Shown here: positions 1 to 5,151 of the stretch, in pieces
Numbering within the stretch: the stretch's first letter is position 1
Layout: each line of letters begins with the position of its first letter
Notes under the pieces: generated by a model
Told to the model about the DNA's origin: nothing
Seen by the model: the letters and a program-made list of their open reading frames with translations, nothing else
Databases searched by the model: none
Position numbers and translations under genes: made by a program
Source of the DNA: Polaromonas sp.
GTDB taxonomy: Bacteria; Pseudomonadota; Gammaproteobacteria; Burkholderiales; Burkholderiaceae_C
Direction of reading: 5' to 3'
Assembly (NCBI GenBank): GCA_023259235.1
Contig: JAHFQQ010000158.1
Span: 1 to 7,940, forward strand
DNA length: 7,940 nt

Positions 1-578
1 GCCATGTCGCAGCCGAGTTGCTTGGCCATTGCGCGGGCGCGCACCACGCCGCCGACATCAGGCGAGACGACCATCAGGTCGGCGTATTTTTTCTGGCGCA
101 AATCACCGAGCAACACCGGCGTGGCATAAATGTTGTCCACCGGGATGTCAAAGAAGCCCTGGATCTGGTCGGCATGCAAGTCCATCGTCAGGACACGTGA
201 GACGCCAACGACCTGCAGCATGTTGGCGACCACCTTGGCCGAGATCGGCACGCGCGCCGAACGCGGGCGGCGATCCTGCCGGGCGTAGCCAAAATAGGGA
301 ATGACAGCGGCAATCTGATCGGCCGATGCGCGTTTCAGCGCGTCGGCCATGATGAGCAGTTCCATCAGGTTGTCATTGGTCGGCGAGCAGGTTGACTGCA
401 CCACGAACACGTCACGGGCCCGCACGTTTTGCTGTATCTCGACCGTGACTTCACCGTCCGAAAAACGCCCCACATGGGCGGCCCCCAGGGAAATGCCCAG
501 ATGCTGGGCTATTTCAAGGGCCAGGACCGGATTGGCATTGCCGGTGAAAACCATGAAGTCGGGATGGTGCATTTGCAT
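1..578 (-). CDS. prs: Ribose-phosphate pyrophosphokinase (PRPP synthetase), N-terminal 192 residues
   Basis: Prs transfers pyrophosphate from ATP to ribose 5-phosphate to make PRPP, the cytosolic precursor of purines, pyrimidines, NAD, histidine and tryptophan. The reading frame starts MQMHHPDFMVFTGNANP and contains the family segments GRFSDGE, EIQQNVRARD, STCSPTNDNLMELL, PYFGYARQDRR (the ATP-contacting YxRQDR region), DLHADQIQGFFDIPVDN and, at the window edge, VVSPDVGG. The full protein is usually about 315-320 residues, so the C-terminal part with the PRPP-binding loop lies outside the window. The ATG at 576-578 is the first possible start after an in-frame stop at 621-623, and the intervening codons hold no ATG, GTG or TTG. 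A weak GAG lies 6 nt upstream of the start. The gene is downstream of tRNA-Gln and ispE on the same strand. Identification is secure. Confidence 0.97.
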   Translation of the reverse strand, partial: MQMHHPDFMVFTGNANPVLALEIAQHLGISLGAAHVGRFSDGEVTVEIQQNVRARDVFVVQSTCSPTNDNLMELLIMADALKRASADQIAAVIPYFGYARQDRRPRSARVPISAKVVANMLQVVGVSRVLTMDLHADQIQGFFDIPVDNIYATPVLLGDLRQKKYADLMVVSPDVGGVVRARAMAKQLGCDM

Positions 579-734
579 GTAGCGCTCAGCTGCTATCGGC
601 CTTGATGGTGGCTGAAACGGTTAGTGAAGAAAAAGACGCATATGAAATCAGCGGCGACCGGAACTTGGCAGTGAGCGCCGGTTGCCTGGGTTTTCCAGAA
701 ATTCACAGACCCGCACTGCGTGGGCTTCAAATTT
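579..734 (-). other. Leader region between tRNA-Gln and prs
   Basis: These 156 nt hold no gene. On the minus strand the region may carry a prs promoter, but I see no convincing -35/-10 pair. An imperfect inverted repeat (plus strand 653-660 against 678-685, 8 bp with one mismatch, 17-nt loop) could form a hairpin in the prs leader. A short T-rich run follows only about 20 nt later, so it is not a good intrinsic terminator. tRNA and prs may share a transcript that is cut by tRNA processing; this is inference. Confidence 0.35.
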
Positions 735-811
735 TGGCAGGGGTGGGAGGATTCGAACCTACGAATGCCGGAATCAAAATCCGGTGCCTTAACCAACTTG
801 GCGACACCCCT
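735..811 (-). tRNA. tRNA-Gln (anticodon UUG)
   Basis: Reading the minus strand, the 77-nt cloverleaf has a 7-bp acceptor stem (AGGGGTG with CACCCCT), a D arm closed by GCC/GGC, an anticodon stem CCGGA/TCCGG around loop TTTTGAT (anticodon TTG, reading CAA and by wobble CAG), a 5-nt variable loop CATTC, and a T loop TTCGAAT. The discriminator is G and the CCA end is encoded in the DNA (735-737). The T stem is GTAGG against CCTCC, giving one U-C mismatch at the second pair (50-64). The gene lies between ispE and prs on the same strand, a placement also known from pseudomonads. A TTGACT hexamer at 857-852 upstream could be a -35 box, but no good -10 box follows it. Confidence 0.97.
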
Positions 812-934
812 ACACAGGATGGATGTTGTCCGTGAAACGCCGGCTGAAATCAGTCAACGCAACCTGGCAACATCCGACCTACAAACTTTTCTCTTATTCA
901 TCGTCCTGAAAATGCATTTTGAGGATCGGCTATT
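812..934 (-). other. ispE to tRNA-Gln spacer
   Basis: These 123 nt hold no gene. The region contains the palindrome listed separately at 904-925. It also has a TTGACT (minus strand, 857-852) that matches a sigma-70 -35 box but has no convincing -10 at 16-18 nt. Whether tRNA-Gln has its own promoter or is read through from ispE cannot be settled from the sequence. Confidence 0.4.
904..925. repeat. Near-perfect 22-bp palindrome downstream of ispE
   Basis: The core AAAATGCATTTT (909-920) is a perfect 12-bp palindrome. It extends on both sides by TCCT (904-907) and AGGA (922-925) with a single G-G mismatch (908/921). It lies 9 nt past the ispE stop codon. As RNA it could fold into a hairpin with a UGCA loop, but the minus-strand transcript has no U tract after it, so it is not a standard intrinsic terminator. 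It could be a 3'-end hairpin for mRNA stability, a protein-binding site, or chance in an AT-rich spacer. Confidence 0.5.
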
Positions 935-1846
935 TTACCAACCGGCCAGAGGGTGCTCCTTCAGGTTGCTGCATTTGCGGATTTGCCAGCCGCCAGGGAG
1001 TTCTGGCCATTGGGGTAAATCAGTATCTTGCGGCAATTGCGCAAACACGGCACTTCCCGAGCCGGTCATGCGCCCTTGCAGGTGCTGCATTTCCAGCCAG
1101 TCCAGGGATTGGCTGATTTGCGGACACAGGGCTTGCGCGACCGGCTGCAAGTCGTTGCGGCCAAATTTAAAAATCGGGCCATCGGCATTTGCAGCAAAGC
1201 TTTGAATTGTAGCAGTTCCGGTGTCGCGCTTGAGCCCCGGCGCACTGAAAATCCTGCGTGTGGAAAGTCCGTTTGCAGGCTTGACCACAACAAAACGGGC
1301 GGGCGGGAGCGTGATGGGAGTGATTTTTTCGCCAATGCCTTCTACCCAGGCATGGCCACCCGAGAGGAAAAATGGCACGTCGGCACCGAGTGTCAGGGCC
1401 ATGGCCAGCAAGTCCTGGGCCGGCAGGCGCACACCCCAGAGGCGCTGCAGCGCCAGCAGGCAACTGGCGGCATCCGACGATCCGCCGCCCAGGCCTGCCT
1501 GCGACGGAATGCGCTTTTCAAGGCTGATGTCAACACCAAGCGGCGTGCCGCAGGCCCTTTGCAAGGCCCTGGCGGCTTGCACCGTCAGATCCTCGCAAGG
1601 CAGCGCCTCGGCGGCACTTGCACCTTGATCAGCCTGATGGCCCAGGTCGGTCCGGCTGATGCGGCCGTCGGTGCGCAATTCAAATTGCAGGGTGTCGCAC
1701 CAGTCAATCAGCATGAACACCGACTGCAGTAGATGGTAGCCGTCGGGCCTGCGCCCCGTAATGTGCAGAAACAGGTTGAGCTTGGCCGGTGCCGGCACGT
1801 CATAAAGGGCCTTGAGAGGGCGCAACGGGCGGGCAGCGTGTGTCAC
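935..1846 (-). CDS. ispE: 4-diphosphocytidyl-2-C-methyl-D-erythritol kinase
   Basis: IspE phosphorylates CDP-methylerythritol with ATP in the cytosol, the fourth step of the MEP route to isopentenyl diphosphate. The 303-residue product is a GHMP kinase. Motif 1 is PAKLNLFLHITGRRPDGYH (about residues 19-38, with the catalytic-type Lys22). The ATP-binding glycine-rich loop is PSQAGLGGGSSDAAS (114-128), GADVPFF (154-160) carries the catalytic-type Asp156, and MTGSGSAVF (260-268) is motif 3. E. coli IspE is 283 residues, so the length is normal with a slightly long N-terminus. The start is a GTG at 1844-1846; no ATG, GTG or TTG lies between it and the in-frame stop upstream, and no Shine-Dalgarno sequence is evident, so translation may be coupled to lolB, which ends 44 nt upstream. 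Start less certain than identity. Confidence 0.97.
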   Translation of the reverse strand: MTHAARPLRPLKALYDVPAPAKLNLFLHITGRRPDGYHLLQSVFMLIDWCDTLQFELRTDGRISRTDLGHQADQGASAAEALPCEDLTVQAARALQRACGTPLGVDISLEKRIPSQAGLGGGSSDAASCLLALQRLWGVRLPAQDLLAMALTLGADVPFFLSGGHAWVEGIGEKITPITLPPARFVVVKPANGLSTRRIFSAPGLKRDTGTATIQSFAANADGPIFKFGRNDLQPVAQALCPQISQSLDWLEMQHLQGRMTGSGSAVFAQLPQDTDLPQWPELPGGWQIRKCSNLKEHPLAGW

Positions 1847-1890
1847 GGTTGAGGGAGATTGGGAAATATCCGGTCTGGTCGGATCATGCC

Positions 1891-2403
1891 CTATTTATCC
1901 AGCACCACGCGCAGTTCGGCCTGTGGCGCAGGTTCGGTTCTGGTGGCCCAAATGCGCCCCTCGCCGAGGCGGGACAGATCGGCAGACCAGCCGCTGACGT
2001 GCGCGTTGTCCCCGCGCAGCCAGGCAAACAGCGCGCTCAGCGGCACCGCCGCGCCAGTGGCGCGTTCCATCAACTCGTTGATTGAGGAAAAACGCTCGAT
2101 CTTCTGGTTGCCTGAATCAAGGGTGGCAGCGCCGGGCGACCAGCGCAATACCCCGAGCACGCTGCCCAGCGGGCTGACCAGCGTCAACTCGCCGCGTTCC
2201 GGCTGGCCCCTGAGTTCAAAGCTGGCTGAGAAAGCCTGCGCCGGTTCACTTTGCACCTGCAGGCTGATTCGCCCCGTCCAGAATTCATTTTGCGATAAAT
2301 TTATGGGTTTTGCCCTTATGGGATATGCGCATCCAGCTATTAAAATAATAGCTATCAGGCATCCGAACAAGCCGATGAAACGCAGTCGGAAAGTGACACG
2401 CAA
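1891..2403 (-). CDS. lolB: Outer-membrane lipoprotein receptor LolB
   Basis: LolB accepts lipoproteins from the periplasmic carrier LolA and inserts them into the inner leaflet of the outer membrane; it is itself a lipoprotein. The 170-residue product has a hydrophobic signal segment (about 8-24) ending in the lipobox LIAGC, with lipidated Cys25 and Ala at +2, compatible with outer-membrane sorting. WTGRISLQV (42-50) is the first barrel strand. LVSPLGS (75-81) aligns with NPLG of E. coli LolB, placing Leu79 at the functionally important exposed Leu68. GAAVPLSALFAWLRGD matches the E. coli stretch GMPIPLNSLRQWILGL. The start is a TTG at 2401-2403 with AGGA 9 nt upstream; no ATG or GTG lies between it and the upstream in-frame stop. 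It is 27 nt after the TPR gene. The signal/linker segment is oddly AT-rich (see the repeat at 2283-2360). Confidence 0.94.
   Translation of the reverse strand: MRVTFRLRFIGLFGCLIAIILIAGCAYPIRAKPINLSQNEFWTGRISLQVQSEPAQAFSASFELRGQPERGELTLVSPLGSVLGVLRWSPGAATLDSGNQKIERFSSINELMERATGAAVPLSALFAWLRGDNAHVSGWSADLSRLGEGRIWATRTEPAPQAELRVVLDK
2283..2360. repeat. AT-rich repeat-like patch inside lolB, containing an inverted repeat
   Basis: This stretch is about 36% GC (29 of 80 counted over 2281-2360) in a window that is otherwise clearly GC-rich. It contains a perfect 7-bp inverted repeat, AGCTATT (2335-2341) and AATAGCT (2347-2353), around a 5-nt loop, the 8-bp palindrome ATAGCTAT (2348-2355), and two copies of TTATGGG (2301-2307, 2316-2322). 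It encodes LolB residues of roughly 15-40, including the lipobox. Short AT-rich motifs with AATAGCT arms resemble intergenic dispersed repeats I remember from Comamonadaceae genomes; I could not search for other copies, and only one is in this window. Confidence 0.5.
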
Positions 2404-2430
2404 GGGAGTAAATCCTGGGTTGAGGCGGTT

Positions 2431-4203
2431 CTACAGCTTGACCCGCAAACGCTTGAGTGTCTCAAGCAGCGTCTCGTTGTCCGGGCTGAGCAACTGGCCT
2501 TCTTTCCAGATCGCCACGGCCCGCTCGTGCTGTCCCATGCTCCACAGCACTTCTCCAAAATGCGCGGCAATTTCCGCGTCGGGCTTGGCCTTGTAGGCGG
2601 CCTCAAAAATCTGCGCCGATTCCCCGGTGTTGCCCATGCGAAACTCAACCCAGCCCAGGCTGTCCCGGATGAAGGGGTCGGTGGGCGCGTATTCAAGCGC
2701 TTTGCGAATCAGCTCCCTGGCCTCCGGCAGGCGGATGTTGCGCTCCGCCAGCGAATAGCCCAGGGCGTTGTAGGCCTGATAGTAATCCGGCTTGAGCGCG
2801 ATGAGTTGGCGCAGCAGTCGCTCCATTTCGTCAACGCGGTCGAGCTTTTCGGCCAGCATGGCCTGGTCATAAAGCAGATCCGGGTCCTGCGGTGTCTTGA
2901 TCAGGGCCTGCGCCAGCACATCGTGGGCGAGCTGGTATTGCCTGGCATCGCGCAGCAGGCTGACCTCAGTGCTGAGTTTGAGCTGTTCCTCGGCGGCGTC
3001 GCCTTTGGGCAGTTCGTGGATCAACCGGAGGCCTTGTTCAAGCTTGCCCTGGCTTGCCAACAGGGAAGCGCGCCGGATTTGAGCGCGCGTAAAGTCTGAC
3101 GGGTTATCGATCTTGTCCAGCCAGCTTTCCGCTGCCGCATAGTCCTTGCGCTTTTCGGCCACTTGCGACAGGGACAGGTAAGCCTGGGTCAGGCCGTGAT
3201 TGCTTTCGTCCTGCGGGTTCTGCTGCCGGGCCAGCGCCACGTAGTGTTCCAGCGAGGTCTGGGCCTGGGTGAGCTGGTTGTCCTGCAGTTGCAAGGAGCC
3301 CAGAACCAGCCAGCCTTCGAGGAAATCGGGTTTTTCACGCGTCACGATCAGCAACTGGCCGGTCGCTTCCGCGTAGCGCTGCAGGTCCAGCAGGGTTCGG
3401 GCATAAGCCAGATGCATTTCAGGTCGGGCTGCGGGGTTGCTGGCGAGGTACTTGCGGACCAGGCCTTCCGCCGCGGGCTGGCTCGGTTCCATCAGATCCA
3501 GCGCAAGCAGCGCCGGGCCTTCAGCGCTCGCATCGGCGGCCTGGCCGCGTTGGGCGGCGACCAGCGCACCAGGCTTGTCGCCCGCGGCCAGTCGCATGCG
3601 GCCCACGGTGGCCCAGGCTGTGCCAGCGGTGGCGGGACTCTTCAGCTCATTGGCCAGTGCCTTTTCAACCACCGTGGCAGCCAGTTTCTTGTCGCTGACG
3701 CGGGCGTAGGCGCGCGGCACCGTGGCCAGCACTGAAGCGCGCTCGACATCGGGAGCAAGCCTGATTTCGGTCTTCAGCGGCTCTACGGTATCGTCGATGC
3801 GATTCAGTGCAATCAGGATCTGCAGTTCATAACGGTTGGCCTCGCGCGAGTTGGGTAGCGCCTGCTTCCAGGCCTGGGCGGCCTGCAGTGCCGAGTCGCC
3901 CGATCGTGCCTGCAATGCGATGTCGGCGGCGCGCTGGTAAAGTTCCGCGTCGCCGGTCTTTCGGGCGGCGTCCAGCATCAACGCAAAGCTCGCGGCGGGC
4001 TCCCCATCCTGCAGGGTTAGTTCACCCAAAAGCAGCTGGTAAAACAAGGCGCTGTCGAGTGCTGAAGAGGGCGCAGCGTCGTGTGCGGCCTGTGCCTGGG
4101 CAAGGCTGGAGGGCTCGGCGGGGCCAGGTGCCGCGTTCTGCGCCATCGCCAAGGGGCCAGCAAGGCAAAGGCAGGCAAAAACAAGACCAGGAATATTCTT
4201 CAT
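2431..4203 (-). CDS. Exported tetratricopeptide-repeat protein, lolB-upstream type
   Basis: The 590-residue product begins with a Sec signal peptide (MKNIPGLVFACLCLAGPLAMA, likely cut after AMA at residue 21), so it should act in the periplasm or at the envelope. The rest is alpha-helical with TPR-like units, clearest at about 265-290, 296-330, 341-366, 441-472, 475-507 and 508-541, with the typical phrase YNALGYSLAE (478-487) and repeated A/L/P positions. TPRs bind proteins, so a scaffold or chaperone role is likely; the partner is unknown. It is the first gene of the lolB-ispE cluster; a TPR gene of similar size sits at this position in pseudomonads (from memory), which hints at a link to lipoprotein or outer-membrane work. 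The ATG at 4203 is chosen because the signal peptide begins there; the frame stays open upstream across mutM only as an antisense artefact. No clear Shine-Dalgarno sequence. Confidence 0.9.
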   Translation of the reverse strand: MKNIPGLVFACLCLAGPLAMAQNAAPGPAEPSSLAQAQAAHDAAPSSALDSALFYQLLLGELTLQDGEPAASFALMLDAARKTGDAELYQRAADIALQARSGDSALQAAQAWKQALPNSREANRYELQILIALNRIDDTVEPLKTEIRLAPDVERASVLATVPRAYARVSDKKLAATVVEKALANELKSPATAGTAWATVGRMRLAAGDKPGALVAAQRGQAADASAEGPALLALDLMEPSQPAAEGLVRKYLASNPAARPEMHLAYARTLLDLQRYAEATGQLLIVTREKPDFLEGWLVLGSLQLQDNQLTQAQTSLEHYVALARQQNPQDESNHGLTQAYLSLSQVAEKRKDYAAAESWLDKIDNPSDFTRAQIRRASLLASQGKLEQGLRLIHELPKGDAAEEQLKLSTEVSLLRDARQYQLAHDVLAQALIKTPQDPDLLYDQAMLAEKLDRVDEMERLLRQLIALKPDYYQAYNALGYSLAERNIRLPEARELIRKALEYAPTDPFIRDSLGWVEFRMGNTGESAQIFEAAYKAKPDAEIAAHFGEVLWSMGQHERAVAIWKEGQLLSPDNETLLETLKRLRVKL

Positions 4204-4269
4204 CGAAGCATGATAATTGAAGCGACCAGGCTGCGCTTTCCCGCCGCCTTGTACCCTGACTCGTGAACC
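4204..4269. promoter_or_regulatory. Divergent promoter region between the TPR gene and mutM
   Basis: This 66-nt gap separates two divergent genes, so both promoters must lie here or overlap the gene starts. On the minus strand TATCAT (4215-4210) is a five-of-six match to the -10 consensus, but it is only 6 nt from the TPR ATG, which would give a leaderless or nearly leaderless mRNA. On the plus strand GATAAT (4212-4217) could serve mutM. Neither has a recognisable -35 box at 16-18 nt. The evidence is positional more than motif-based. Confidence 0.35.
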
Positions 4270-5085
4270 ATGCCTGAATTGCCCGAAGTTGAAGTCACCC
4301 GCCTGAGCTTTGCCAACCGCATCGCGGGTGCCCGCATTGAGGCGGTGTCCATCGGCAAGCCGTTGCGCTGGCCGCTGGGTTGTCCGCCGCGGGAACTCGT
4401 TGGCCAGCGCGTGCTGGGTGTGCGTCGCCGCGGCAAATACCTGTTGCTTGACCTGAGCGGCGGTTTGCTGCTGATGCACCTGGGCATGTCGGGCAGCCTG
4501 AGCTTTGGCACCGGATTTTGCGCACCGGGCAGGCACGACCACTTTGACATGCTGACCAGCCTGGGCACCTTGCGCCTGCATGATCCGCGCCGCTTCGGCG
4601 CCGTGGTCTACACCAGCGGCGAGGCAGATCCGGCAGCGCAAAAACTGCTGGGCCGGCTCGGCGTGGAGCCGCTCGGTGAGACCTTTGAAGCGGTTGCATT
4701 CCATCAGGCGCTCAAGCTCAGGAAAACCGCCATCAAGCAGGTACTGCTGGGCGGCGAGGCAGTGGTGGGCGTGGGCAACATTTATGCGTCCGAAGCACTG
4801 TTTCTGGCCGGTATCCGTCCCACCACAAAAGCATCCCGCATCAGCAAACCGCGCGCGGCGCTGCTTCATCGCGCCATCCAGCAAGTGCTGGCGCAAGCCG
4901 TTGCGAAAGGCGGCAGCACCCTGCGGAACTTTTCCAATGCCCATGGCGTGGCTGGATGCTTTCAGCTCGAAGCCATGGTTTACGACCGGGCCGGCTTGCC
5001 CTGCAGGGCGTGCGGGGAGCCGATCAAGGCCATTCGCCAGGGTCAGCGCTCGACTTTTTACTGCGTGCGTTGCCAGAAGCCGTAA
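4270..5085 (+). CDS. mutM: Formamidopyrimidine-DNA glycosylase (8-oxoguanine glycosylase)
   Basis: MutM (Fpg) cuts 8-oxoguanine and formamidopyrimidines out of DNA when paired with C, then nicks the strand by beta/delta elimination. The 271-residue product starts MPELPEVEVTR, supplying the catalytic N-terminal proline (after Met removal) and the adjacent Glu. Lys56 in RGKYLLLDL matches the conserved catalytic-site lysine, followed by HLGMSGSL, HDPRRFGA and VVGVGNIYASEALF (the helix-two-turns-helix region). The C-terminal zinc finger has Cys245, Cys248, Cys265 and Cys268, with Arg260 at the position of the DNA-contacting arginine. Length is normal and no key residue is missing. The ATG at 4270 is preceded at once by an in-frame TGA (4264-4266), which fixes the start. 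It diverges from the TPR gene and is followed by a dynamin-like GTPase and mutY. Confidence 0.98.
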   Translation: MPELPEVEVTRLSFANRIAGARIEAVSIGKPLRWPLGCPPRELVGQRVLGVRRRGKYLLLDLSGGLLLMHLGMSGSLSFGTGFCAPGRHDHFDMLTSLGTLRLHDPRRFGAVVYTSGEADPAAQKLLGRLGVEPLGETFEAVAFHQALKLRKTAIKQVLLGGEAVVGVGNIYASEALFLAGIRPTTKASRISKPRAALLHRAIQQVLAQAVAKGGSTLRNFSNAHGVAGCFQLEAMVYDRAGLPCRACGEPIKAIRQGQRSTFYCVRCQKP

Positions 5086-5111
5086 GCAGCACTGGCGGCC
5101 AACTCGGGCGG

Positions 5112-5151
5112 TCGATGCTATATTGGGCCATCGTACCTTTACGGCGGACCA
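5112..5151 (+). promoter_or_regulatory. Possible extended -10 promoter before the GTPase gene
   Basis: The 66 nt between mutM and the GTPase gene contain TGCTATATT (5116-5124), which fits an extended -10 (TG, one base, TATATT), 27 nt before the start codon. The -35 position has no good match, which extended -10 promoters tolerate. GGCGGA (5143-5148) is purine-rich but only 3 nt from the ATG, too close for a strong ribosome-binding site. The GTPase and mutY may therefore have their own promoter in addition to read-through from mutM. Confidence 0.3.

Noticed and set aside
593..796. 67-residue minus-strand ORF between prs and ispE
   Set aside because: Its first part is a translation of the tRNA-Gln gene, and the rest is spacer; it has no ribosome-binding site.
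1028..1732. 234-residue plus-strand ORF
   Set aside because: It lies fully antisense to ispE, whose kinase motifs are unmistakable; long open antisense frames are common in GC-rich DNA.
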